64,000 nt of DNA from assembly GCA_030683005.1 (NCBI GenBank), contig JAUXMY010000043.1, positions 82,535 to 146,534 on the forward strand, given 5' to 3'. The notes beneath the pieces were generated by a model. The model was not told where the DNA came from and did no database searches. It saw nothing but the letters and a program-made list of their open reading frames with translations. Position 1 is the stretch's first letter. Every line of letters begins with the position of its first letter. Positions 51,417 through 59,162 of this stretch are shown here, in pieces. The stretch comes from Caulobacter sp. GTDB lineage: Bacteria; Pseudomonadota; Alphaproteobacteria; Caulobacterales; Caulobacteraceae. The position numbers and the translations under genes are program-made.

Positions 51417-51925
51417 GCGCCGGCCAGAAACCGGGGGAACAGGATGTCGTTCTCCAGCCGCATATGTTCACGCAGATCGTCGGCGATGGTCTTGCAGGTC
51501 CGACAAAGCGCCCGCCAAGAGTAGCAAGCGTCTTCCGGGGCCGTGAAATCCCGCGTCAGGACCGAGAGGCGAACGATCTGCTCGTCCACATCCCTATGCT
51601 CCTCTTCCATGCGAGCGATGGGATGGCGGATCATGGGATGGCCGCCGCCGAGCATCATCGGAAACAGGACCTCTTCTTCCCGTCGCTGATGGGACATGAG
51701 GTGATCGGCCATGATCGCCAGGTGATCGGCCAGGCCGTCAGGGCGAGCCGGATGGGTCGCGTGAGCCGCCTCCACCCGCCGCGCAAGCGCGATGGCCTCG
51801 GGAAACTGTTCCCGGTGCACAGCGTGGTAGCGGTTCAGGATGTGGTCGATCAGCACGGCGGGGCTGGCTTCCGCCAACGCCTCGTCCATCCTGCGTCCAC
51901 AGTCGAGAGCGATATCGAACGGCAT
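51413..51925 (-). CDS. Hemerythrin HHE-domain protein (RIC/YtfE-like)
   Basis: A 170-residue four-helix di-iron protein, started at ATG 51925; the frame continues upstream only without a ribosome site. Iron ligands are in DHILNRYHAVH, HQRREEEVLFP, EEEHRDVD and HMRLENDILFP, the HxxxE pattern of the family. Members of the YtfE/ScdA group repair iron-sulfur clusters damaged by NO or oxidants, but this one lacks the N-terminal ScdA domain. It is divergent from nrdJ across an FNR-type site and next to molybdenum genes, fitting nitrosative stress during nitrate respiration. A simple oxygen or NO binder is an alternative. Confidence 0.88.
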   Translation of the reverse strand: MPFDIALDCGRRMDEALAEASPAVLIDHILNRYHAVHREQFPEAIALARRVEAAHATHPARPDGLADHLAIMADHLMSHQRREEEVLFPMMLGGGHPMIRHPIARMEEEHRDVDEQIVRLSVLTRDFTAPEDACYSWRALCRTCKTIADDLREHMRLENDILFPRFLAGA

Positions 51926-51993
51926 GGGCCTCTCCTTTGCGCCATCCTGCACCGGCTTGCGACCTCGCGCCTTGAGCCCGGTCGATGCGCGGC

Positions 51994-52007
51994 TTGACCT
52001 TTGACAA
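51994..52007. promoter_or_regulatory. FNR-type site between the hemerythrin-like gene and nrdJ
   Basis: TTGACCTTTGACAA matches TTGAT-N4-ATCAA at 7 of 10 positions and shares the TTGAC...ACAA form of the site upstream of moaB. It is 69-82 bp from the hemerythrin-like start and 102-115 bp from nrdJ, so it could serve either. Confidence 0.5.
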
Positions 52008-52108
52008 GCGGTGACCCTCCAAAGATTTCCGGGTGCGACATGGCGCGCGCCCTTTCGGCCGCCGCAGGGACTCGGAGAGTCTGGACTCCTCACCCCGAGG
52101 AGGCCGCC

Positions 52109-54352
52109 ATGGCGTTCGACACCCCGCTCTCCGGCGAAATCTGGTCCGGCAAGTACCGCTTCATGCCGACCCAGGGCGGGGGCGACGCCACGGTCGAGGA
52201 CACCTGGCGGCGGGTCGCCAGGGCGGTCGCGCTGGCCGAGGATCCCGAGCTCCGCGCGCCGGTAGAGGCGGAGTTCTACGAGGCCCTGCGTGACCATCGC
52301 TTCCTGCCCGCGGGCCGGATCATCGCCGGAGCCGGCACGGCGCGCAGCGTCACGCTGTTCAACTGCTTTGTCATGGGCGTCATACCGGACAATCTGGGCG
52401 GCATCTTCGAGCATGTCCGGGAGGCGGCGCTGACCCTGCAGCAGGGCGGCGGCGTGGGCATGGACTTCTCATCGATCCGGCCGGCCGGGGCCTACGTCTC
52501 GGGCGTCGCGGCCGACGCCTCCGGCCCGCTCAGCTTCATGGATGTGTGGGACGCGATGTGCCGCACGATCATGTCGGCCGGCCAGCGCCGCGGCGCCATG
52601 ATGGGCTGCCTGCGCATCGATCACCCCGACATCGAGGCCTTCATCGACGCCAAGCGTGAGCCGGGCCGCTTCCGCAACTTCAACCTCTCGGTGCTCGTCA
52701 GCGACGCCTTCATGGCCGCGCTTGCGGCGGGTGCTGACTGGACGCTCAGCTTCGGCGGGCAGGTGCGAAGGGTCCTGCCGGCGGCGGAGCTCTGGGCCCG
52801 GCTGATGAAGGCCACCTATGACTGCGCCGAACCCGGCGTGATTTTCATCGACCGGGTCAACACCGCCAACAACCTCGCCTATTGCGAGGAGATTCTGGCC
52901 AGCAACCCTTGCGGCGAACAGATGCTGCCGCCCTACGGCGCCTGCCTGCTCGGATCGATCAATCTGGCCCGACTTGTCAGGGCCCCTTTCGCGCCGGACG
53001 CGATGGTCGACGAGGAGGAGCTTGGAGCCATCACCCGCACGGCCGTGCGCCTGCTGGACAACGTCATCGACATTTCTCGCTTCCCGCTTGACGCCCAGGC
53101 GCGGGAAGCCGCGCTGAAGCGACGCCTTGGCCTCGGCGTCACGGGGCTGGCCAACGCCCTGGCGTTCTGCGGCGCCGCCTACGGCGACGAGGCGGCGGCG
53201 GACCTGACGCGGCGATGGCTCGGGATCATCAAGCGTGAGGCCTATCGGACGTCGGCGCGTCTGGCGGCGGAGAAGGGGGCGTTCCCCCTCTACGAGAGCG
53301 CCATGCTCGACCGGCCCAACCTCGTCTCGCTGGACGAGGAAACCCGGGACCTCATCGCCGCCCACGGTCTCCGCAACGGCTGCCTCACCTCGATCGCCCC
53401 GACCGGGACGACGTCGATTCTCGCGGGCAACGTGTCCTCCGGCGTGGAGCCCGTTTTCGCCTATGCCTACAGCCGAAAGGTCCGCCAGCCCGATGGCTCG
53501 TCCCGCGAGGAGGCGGTGGAGGACTTCGCGCTGACGACCTGGAAGCGGCTGCAGGGCGATGCCCCGCCGCCGGAGGCGCTGTTTGTCAGCGCCCAGACCC
53601 TGACCCCGGCCGCCCACCTGCGCATGCAGGCGGCGGCGCAAGAGATGATCGACAGTTCCATCTCCAAGACCGTGAACTGTCCGGAAGACATTGAGTTCGA
53701 CGCCTTTGCCGACATTTACGTCGAGGGCTACCGACTGGGCTGCAAGGGCCTGACCACCTACCGTCCCAACGCGGTGACCGGGTCGGTCCTCAGCGTCGCG
53801 CCCTCCGGAGAACCCGCGTCGCCGCCGCCGCCGCCCAAGGCTCCCGAGCCCCATCTGGCGATCCGGCCGGCGGCGCTGGAGGGCATGACCTACAAGATCA
53901 AATGGCCCGAGAGCGATCACGCGGTCTACGTGACGATGAATGATACGGTCGACGGCGAGGGGCGTCGCCCGTTCGAAATCTTCGTCAACTCGCGCAACAT
54001 GGATCACTACGCCTGGACCGTGGGGCTGACGCGGATGATCTCGGCAGTGTTCCGCAGGGGAGGGGACGTCGCCTTCGTCGCCGAGGAGCTCAAGGCCGTG
54101 TTCGACCCGCGCGGCGGGGCCTGGCTGGACGGGCGCTATGTTCCCTCGCTGCTGGCGGCGATCGGCGGAGTGGTCGAGCGGCATATGGCCGGACCGGGCG
54201 CGGCCCCACATCTCACTGAGGGCCCCGCTCCCGCGGAACTCGCGACCGCGGCCCCGCGTCCGGCCTGCTGTCCGCGCTGCGGCGCGGCGGCCCTGATCCG
54301 CAAGGAGGGGTGCGACACCTGCCTCGACTGCGGGCATTCGAAATGCGGCTAG
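52109..54352 (+). CDS. nrdJ: Adenosylcobalamin-dependent ribonucleotide reductase (class II)
   Basis: A 747-residue class II reductase making deoxyribonucleotides without oxygen, using B12. I start at ATG 52109, preceded by GAGGAGG; an in-frame extension to 52001 is not needed. Key residues are Cys86 (FNCFVMG, redox pair), Cys268 in NPCGEQ (radical cysteine region with Glu270), GACLLGSINL, and the phosphate loop APTGTTSILAGN. The C-terminus is a zinc-ribbon tail with CPRCG, CDTC and CG pairs that should re-reduce the active site. It is typical of cells that grow with and without oxygen; here it sits in the nitrate-respiration block. Confidence 0.96.
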   Translation: MAFDTPLSGEIWSGKYRFMPTQGGGDATVEDTWRRVARAVALAEDPELRAPVEAEFYEALRDHRFLPAGRIIAGAGTARSVTLFNCFVMGVIPDNLGGIFEHVREAALTLQQGGGVGMDFSSIRPAGAYVSGVAADASGPLSFMDVWDAMCRTIMSAGQRRGAMMGCLRIDHPDIEAFIDAKREPGRFRNFNLSVLVSDAFMAALAAGADWTLSFGGQVRRVLPAAELWARLMKATYDCAEPGVIFIDRVNTANNLAYCEEILASNPCGEQMLPPYGACLLGSINLARLVRAPFAPDAMVDEEELGAITRTAVRLLDNVIDISRFPLDAQAREAALKRRLGLGVTGLANALAFCGAAYGDEAAADLTRRWLGIIKREAYRTSARLAAEKGAFPLYESAMLDRPNLVSLDEETRDLIAAHGLRNGCLTSIAPTGTTSILAGNVSSGVEPVFAYAYSRKVRQPDGSSREEAVEDFALTTWKRLQGDAPPPEALFVSAQTLTPAAHLRMQAAAQEMIDSSISKTVNCPEDIEFDAFADIYVEGYRLGCKGLTTYRPNAVTGSVLSVAPSGEPASPPPPPKAPEPHLAIRPAALEGMTYKIKWPESDHAVYVTMNDTVDGEGRRPFEIFVNSRNMDHYAWTVGLTRMISAVFRRGGDVAFVAEELKAVFDPRGGAWLDGRYVPSLLAAIGGVVERHMAGPGAAPHLTEGPAPAELATAAPRPACCPRCGAAALIRKEGCDTCLDCGHSKCG

Positions 54353-54367
54353 GAACGGGCGATCCGC

Positions 54368-54381
54368 TTGATCCATGACAA
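54368..54381. promoter_or_regulatory. FNR-type site upstream of nnrS
   Basis: TTGATCCATGACAA matches the consensus at 8 of 10 positions, with a perfect left half. It lies 71-84 bp upstream of the GTG start of nnrS, just after the nrdJ stop. A likely activation site for nnrS-moaA. Confidence 0.65.
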
Positions 54382-54451
54382 GTGACGGCCCTGTCCCGCT
54401 CAAGGCGACCGGCGGGCAGACAGGCTATGGCTGCGGCGTAAAGCCGTCCCC

Positions 54452-55633
54452 GTGAGTTCCGCCATGCCCTCCGCCGCCGCCCGCCGCCAGTACAATGGGC
54501 CGGCCCTCCTCAGCTTCGGCTTCCGGCCGTTCTTCCTGGGCGCGGCTGTCTGGGCGCTGATCGCCGTGCCGCTCTGGCTCTGGGTGCATTTCGGCGGATC
54601 CGGACCCTTTGATCGCGACTGGCATGTGCACGAGATGCTGTTCGGCTACGTGGGCGGCGTCATCGCTGGCTTCCTGCTGACGGCGGTGCCGAACTGGACC
54701 GGGCGACTGCCGGTGACCGGGCTGGCGCTGGCGATGCTTTTCGCCCTGTGGATCGCCGGCCGAATCGCGATGCTTGCGGCGCCGGTCCATCCGGCGACAG
54801 CGGCGGTTGATGGCGCGTTCCTCCTGGTCTTCGCCGGCCTGATCTGGCGTGAGGTCGTGGCGGGCCGCAACTGGCGCAATCTGCCAGTGGCGATCATGGT
54901 CACGCTGCTGGCGCTCGGCAACCTCGCGTTCCATGCCCGGATCGTCCTGCCTGAGCTGGGCCCCCAGGCCGAGCGTGGGGCGATCGGCATGATCGTCCTG
55001 CTCATCGCCTTCATCGGCGGCCGGGTTGTCCCGAGCTTCACCCGCAACTGGTTGCTCCAGGCGCGCCAGGCGCGGCTGCCGGCCCCGGCGGACAAATTCG
55101 ATACGGCGGCGGTGATCCTGGTCGCGGTCTCGATCGCGGGGTGGATCCTGCTCCCTGATGCGGCCCTGACCGGCGCGACGCTGTGTCTTGCCGGCCTGGC
55201 GACCCTTTGGCGACTGGCGCGTTGGCGAACGGTCCTGGTGCTGGGTGACCCGCTCGTCTGGATCATGCACGCCGGCTACGCATGGCTCGGCCTGGGCCTG
55301 ATCCTGGCCGGCGCGCACGTCCTTGATCCGGTCGCCGTCCCGCGCACCGCCGGCCTTCATGCCCTGCTGGCCGGCGCCGCGGGGGTGATGACCCTGGCGA
55401 TGATGACCCGCGCCACCCTGGGCCACACCGGTCGTGATCGCGTCGCGGACTGGATGACCTCAACGCTCTTCGTGGCGATCAATCTGGCGGCCATCTGCCG
55501 GGTTGCGGCGGCCTTGGCGCCTGACTTCGGTGTGATATTGCCGACGGCTGCGGGACTGCTGTGGGCGTCGGCCTTTGGATTGTTCGTGATCCGCTATGGC
55601 CCGATGCTGGTCCGTCCGCGACTGGCGCCCTGA
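54452..55633 (+). CDS. nnrS: NnrS family haem-copper membrane protein
   Basis: A 393-residue protein with 12 hydrophobic segments. The N-terminal FGFRPFFLGAAVWAL and WHVHEMLFGYVGGVIAGFL, with histidines that can bind haem, are the NnrS signature. NnrS proteins are induced by the NO-responsive regulator NnrR in denitrifiers and ease NO stress. The start is GTG 54452 or ATG 54464; neither has a strong ribosome site. moaA follows 5 bp after its stop, an operon link between NO defence and molybdenum cofactor synthesis. Confidence 0.92.
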   Translation: MSSAMPSAAARRQYNGPALLSFGFRPFFLGAAVWALIAVPLWLWVHFGGSGPFDRDWHVHEMLFGYVGGVIAGFLLTAVPNWTGRLPVTGLALAMLFALWIAGRIAMLAAPVHPATAAVDGAFLLVFAGLIWREVVAGRNWRNLPVAIMVTLLALGNLAFHARIVLPELGPQAERGAIGMIVLLIAFIGGRVVPSFTRNWLLQARQARLPAPADKFDTAAVILVAVSIAGWILLPDAALTGATLCLAGLATLWRLARWRTVLVLGDPLVWIMHAGYAWLGLGLILAGAHVLDPVAVPRTAGLHALLAGAAGVMTLAMMTRATLGHTGRDRVADWMTSTLFVAINLAAICRVAAALAPDFGVILPTAAGLLWASAFGLFVIRYGPMLVRPRLAP

Positions 55634-55638
55634 TCGCC

Positions 55639-56706
55639 ATGCAGCTTTCCCGTTTCCAACGTGACCAGGGCCGCAGTCCCGGCGCGCGCCATGCAGCGGA
55701 CAGCACCGGCGGGGGCCCGAAGACGCCCGGCCTCGTCGATGGCTTTGGTCGTCGCTTCCAGTACCTGCGCCTGTCCGTCACCGAGGTGTGCAACTTCCGC
55801 TGCACCTATTGCCTGCCGGATGGCTACCAGAAGACCGCCGCGCCCTCATTCCTGACCGTTGGCGAGATCGCCCGCCTCGTCGAGGCCTTCGCGGCCCTCG
55901 GGGTGGAGAAGGTGCGGCTGACCGGGGGCGAGCCGTCCGTTCGCCGGGACATCGGCGAGATCATTCGCCAGGTCCGCGCGACGCCGGGCGTGGGCAAGGT
56001 CGCGATAACGACCAACGGCTGGAACCTGGCGCGACGGATCGACGACTGGAGCGCGGGCGGGCTGACCAACCTCAACGTCAGCGTCGACTCCCTTGAGCCC
56101 GACGCATTCCACCGCATTACGGGCCACGATCGTCTGGCCGCGGTCATGGCCGGGCTGGACCGGGCGCTCGAGCTCGATGTGCCCTCGGTGAAGGTCAATG
56201 CTGTCCTGCTGAAGAGCGCCGCCGGCGCCGCGCAGTTCGCCCGGTTCGCGGAATTTGTACGAGACCGCCCGGTCGCCGTGCGCTTCATTGAACTGATGCG
56301 CACGGGCGACAACTCCGACTACTTCGATGCGCAGCATGTCGGCGGGCAGGTGCTGCGGTCGTGGCTCGAAGCCGGCGGCTGGACGTCCCGCGCGCGCGGT
56401 CATGACGACGGTCCCGCCGTCGAGTACGTCCATCCCGACTACGCCGGACGGATGGGCTTGATCGCCCCTTACGGGGCAGGGTTCTGCGACGGTTGCAACC
56501 GGCTGCGGGTCACCGCGCGCGGGCATCTGCGGCTATGCCTTTTCGGCGAAGGCGGCCTGGATCTGCGGGACCTGCTTACCGGGGATGGTGATCGCGCCGC
56601 GCTTCACGCGCGCATCGTCGGCGCTCTCGGCGGAAAGGCAGCCGGGCACCGGCTGGCCGAAGGCCTGACCGGCGACTTGCAGCGCCTTGCCCAGCTGGGC
56701 GGTTGA
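55639..56706 (+). CDS. moaA: GTP 3',8-cyclase, radical SAM
   Basis: A 355-residue MoaA, the first step of molybdenum cofactor synthesis. The radical-SAM cluster motif is CNFRCTYCLP, followed by VRLTGGEPSVRRD. The second [4Fe-4S] cluster is bound by FCDGCNRLRVTARGHLRLCLF. The protein ends in Gly-Gly, as required for catalysis in the family. It starts at ATG 55639, 5 bp after nnrS. It may be a second, anaerobically induced copy; moaC, moaD and moaE are not in the window. Its stop is directly adjacent to the convergent regulator gene. Confidence 0.95.
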   Translation: MQLSRFQRDQGRSPGARHAADSTGGGPKTPGLVDGFGRRFQYLRLSVTEVCNFRCTYCLPDGYQKTAAPSFLTVGEIARLVEAFAALGVEKVRLTGGEPSVRRDIGEIIRQVRATPGVGKVAITTNGWNLARRIDDWSAGGLTNLNVSVDSLEPDAFHRITGHDRLAAVMAGLDRALELDVPSVKVNAVLLKSAAGAAQFARFAEFVRDRPVAVRFIELMRTGDNSDYFDAQHVGGQVLRSWLEAGGWTSRARGHDDGPAVEYVHPDYAGRMGLIAPYGAGFCDGCNRLRVTARGHLRLCLFGEGGLDLRDLLTGDGDRAALHARIVGALGGKAAGHRLAEGLTGDLQRLAQLGG

Positions 56707-57486
56707 TCAGTTAAGGGCGCCGATCGTGCCGGCGGCGCTGGCGCGGCATTCCCGGTCAGCCATGCCCACCCGAGCAGCGGACGGTAGCAGGTGGCTGTCG
56801 ATCAGCCGGTCCGGCTTGGCCATGCGGTCCAGCGCGATCGGTCGAAGAAGAGTGACCTCCGGCCCGCTCACCGTGACGCCGTAGTCGGCCAGATTGGCGA
56901 AAGCGCGCGACAGGTTCTCGGGCGTCATGCCCAGCAGCGAGGCGAGCACCCGCTTTTCGTGCGGCAGGATCAGCGTCGGCCCGCCGCCCTGGCTGACCTG
57001 CTCGGCCAGCAGATAGTTGGCCAGCCGCTCCGAGGCGCCGCGCAGCTTCTGGTTCTTCACGGTCCTGACCAGGCCGCGATAGCAACCGGACAGCTCTTCG
57101 GCCACGGCCACCGCGAAGCCGGCGTCCTCCTTCATGGCGCGGCGGACGGACTCGCCGGAGATCATGAGGATGTCCGACCGCTCGATAGTGCGGGCCGTCA
57201 TCAGGGCGTCGGCGTCCAGAACAACGGCTGCGAGGATGAAGGTCGAGACCGGACGCAGGACCGCCAGGGTGGTCTCCTTGTCGTTCCAGGTGCCTTGCAG
57301 TTCGGCCAGCCCCTCGACGAGGACGTAGAGGAAGTCGACCGGATCGCCCTCCATCAGCAGGGTGGTGCCGGCCGGGAACTTCTGCAGGAAGGCGCCGGCG
57401 ATCAGATTGTCGAAGGTGCGTTGCGCGGCGCTCTGGAACAGCGGCAGCGACCTAACCCTCTCGATGTCGACACGACGCATAGGCAT
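56707..57486 (-). CDS. Crp/Fnr family transcriptional regulator
   Basis: A 259-residue regulator. Residues about 1-130 are a cyclic-nucleotide-binding-like beta roll (FPAGTTLLMEGDPVDFLYVLVEG), followed by a dimer helix and a C-terminal winged helix with LASLLGMTPENLSRAFANL, where PENLSR is the FNR/DNR recognition helix contacting TTGAT. ATG 57486 has GGGGAAC upstream; ATG 57480 is also possible. It lacks the N-terminal cysteine cluster of FNR, so oxygen sensing by [4Fe-4S] is unlikely; a DNR/NnrR-like (haem, NO) mode or a downstream role under another FNR is more probable. It is divergent from narK1 and flanked by FNR boxes. Confidence 0.92.
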   Translation of the reverse strand: MPMRRVDIERVRSLPLFQSAAQRTFDNLIAGAFLQKFPAGTTLLMEGDPVDFLYVLVEGLAELQGTWNDKETTLAVLRPVSTFILAAVVLDADALMTARTIERSDILMISGESVRRAMKEDAGFAVAVAEELSGCYRGLVRTVKNQKLRGASERLANYLLAEQVSQGGGPTLILPHEKRVLASLLGMTPENLSRAFANLADYGVTVSGPEVTLLRPIALDRMAKPDRLIDSHLLPSAARVGMADRECRASAAGTIGALN

Positions 57487-57537
57487 GAGCGTTCCCCGAT
57501 CTGGGGGGGAGTTCATCGACTCAAGCCGTTCGCCGCC

Positions 57538-57551
57538 TTGATGTGGATCAA
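57538..57551. promoter_or_regulatory. Perfect FNR box, proximal to the regulator gene
   Basis: TTGATGTGGATCAA is a 10/10 match to TTGAT-N4-ATCAA. It is 52-65 bp upstream of the Crp/Fnr gene start and could mediate autoregulation. Confidence 0.85.
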
Positions 57552-57577
57552 CTCGCCTCCAATCGATCACCCTGCGC

Positions 57578-57591
57578 TTGATCGATATCAA
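57578..57591. promoter_or_regulatory. Perfect FNR box, central in the regulator-narK1 interval
   Basis: TTGATCGATATCAA is a 10/10 match, 27 bp beyond the first site (centre-to-centre 40 bp, about four helical turns). An AT-rich stretch (57587-57700) unlike the GC-rich surroundings follows and probably holds promoter elements. Confidence 0.85.
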
Positions 57592-57691
57592 GCGGACAAT
57601 ACAAATTAAGCAAACAGCAATCGCATTTAAGTCAATGGTGGCGATGTTCATGTTAAAATCAGGCGCGTCGATTGATGAAATGATCTGACTA

Positions 57692-57705
57692 TTGACCTTG
57701 ATCAA
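57692..57705. promoter_or_regulatory. FNR box upstream of narK1
   Basis: TTGACCTTGATCAA matches 9 of 10. If it acts at the standard -41.5 position, transcription would begin near 57740, which favours the narK1 start at 57751 or 57784 over the upstream TTG at 57706. Confidence 0.8.
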
Positions 57706-57783
57706 TTGCGACAACCGCGTGGTGCAGCAGAAACGCTGCATCTGCCGGCGATGATCGTCGGCGCGAATGATCGGTTTCGCCAA

Positions 57784-59145
57784 ATGGTCGGGGAAAGACC
57801 CAAAGCAGCGGACGGCGCCGGAACGGCGCTCTGGATGAGCACCTTCGCTTTCACCGCCTGTTTCGCGGTGTGGACGATCTTCTCGATCATCGGGGTGCAG
57901 ATCAAACAGGACCTGGGTCTCACCGAGGCCCAGTTCGGCCTGCTCGTCGGCACGCCGATCCTGACCGGATCGCTCGTACGGGTGCTCCTCGGCGTCTGGA
58001 CCGACCAGTACGGCGGCCGGGTGGTCAACCTGATGGTCATGCTGTCGGCGGCGCTGGCGACGTTCCTGCTGTCCTACGCCCAGACCTATCCGCAGTTTCT
58101 GATCGCCGCCCTCGGGGTCGGGATGGCCGGCGGTTCCTTCGCGGTCGGCATCGTCTACGTCGCCAAGTTCTTCCCCAAGGAACGCCAGGGCACGGCCCTG
58201 GGCATCTTCGGCGCGGGCAACGTCGGCGCGGCGGTGACCAAGTTCGCCGCGCCGTTCGTGATGATCGCCTTCGGCTGGCAGTCCGTCGCCCAGATCTGGG
58301 CTGTCGCTCTGGCCGTGATCGCCATCGCCTTCTTCCTGCTGACCCGGGACGATCCGGCGCTGGTCGAGCGCCGCCGCACCGGCGCCAAGGCCGAGAGCGC
58401 GGCCATGCAGTTCACGCCTCTGATGAAGCTGCAGGTCTGGCGCTTCTCGCTCTACTACTTCTTCGTCTTCGGGGCCTTCGTCGCCCTGGCCCTCTGGCTG
58501 CCGCACTATCTGGTCGGGGTCTACGGCCTGAACATCAAGATCGCCGGCATGGTGGCCGCCGCCTACTCGATCCCCGGCTCGGTGTTCCGCGTTTTCGGCG
58601 GCTGGCTGTCGGACCGCATCGGCGCGCGGCGCGTGATGTACATCACCTTCAGCGTCAGCGCGGTCTGCACCTTCCTGCTGTCCTACCCGCCGACCAGCTA
58701 CACCGTGGCGGGAATCCGCGGCCCGATCTCCTTCCACATCGAGACAAGCCTCGGCGCCTTCATCGCCCTGCTGTTCTGCCTCGGCTTCGCCATGAGCCTG
58801 GGCAAGGCGGCGGTGTTCAAGCACATCCCGGTCTACTACCCGGCCAATATCGGCTCGGTCGGGGGTCTGGTCGGCCTGGTCGGCGGTCTGGGCGGCTTCG
58901 TCCTGCCCATCACCTTCGGCCTTCTCAACGACATCACCGGCGTGTGGACCAGCTGTTTCATGCTGCTGTTCGTGCTGGTCGGCTCGGCCCTGACCTGGAT
59001 GCACTTCGCCATCCGGCGCATGGAGCGGGCGCGGACGCCCGAGCTGTCGCACCTGCCTGAACTGCCGGAAATGTCCGGCATGCACCCCAGCCCCTCCAGT
59101 GGTCCCGCTCCCGTCGCTCCGGCGCCGGTGGCGGCGGCCAGCTGA
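57784..59145 (+). CDS. narK1: Nitrate/nitrite transporter, NarK1 type
   Basis: A 453-residue MFS porter (453 with ATG 57784; ATG 57751 adds 11 residues and TTG 57706 adds 26, none with a clear ribosome site). I prefer 57784 because about 17 residues before the first helix (ALWMSTFAFTACFAVWTIFS) is the family norm. Nitrate signatures are GIFGAGNVGAAVTKF and GLVGLVGGLGGFVLP; motif A is GVWTDQYGGR. NarK1-type proteins are thought to import nitrate with protons. The C-terminus is a Pro/Ala-rich tail. It is 17 bp before narK2. In Paracoccus the two are fused; here they are separate. Confidence 0.93.
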   Translation: MVGERPKAADGAGTALWMSTFAFTACFAVWTIFSIIGVQIKQDLGLTEAQFGLLVGTPILTGSLVRVLLGVWTDQYGGRVVNLMVMLSAALATFLLSYAQTYPQFLIAALGVGMAGGSFAVGIVYVAKFFPKERQGTALGIFGAGNVGAAVTKFAAPFVMIAFGWQSVAQIWAVALAVIAIAFFLLTRDDPALVERRRTGAKAESAAMQFTPLMKLQVWRFSLYYFFVFGAFVALALWLPHYLVGVYGLNIKIAGMVAAAYSIPGSVFRVFGGWLSDRIGARRVMYITFSVSAVCTFLLSYPPTSYTVAGIRGPISFHIETSLGAFIALLFCLGFAMSLGKAAVFKHIPVYYPANIGSVGGLVGLVGGLGGFVLPITFGLLNDITGVWTSCFMLLFVLVGSALTWMHFAIRRMERARTPELSHLPELPEMSGMHPSPSSGPAPVAPAPVAAAS

Positions 59146-59162
59146 CCCCCAGGGAGAGCCCG

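Noticed and set aside
56707..59085. Upstream extension of the Crp/Fnr regulator into a protein of nearly 800 residues
   Set aside because: The extra part lies antisense to narK1 and crosses an intergenic region with FNR boxes; the regulator is complete from 57486.
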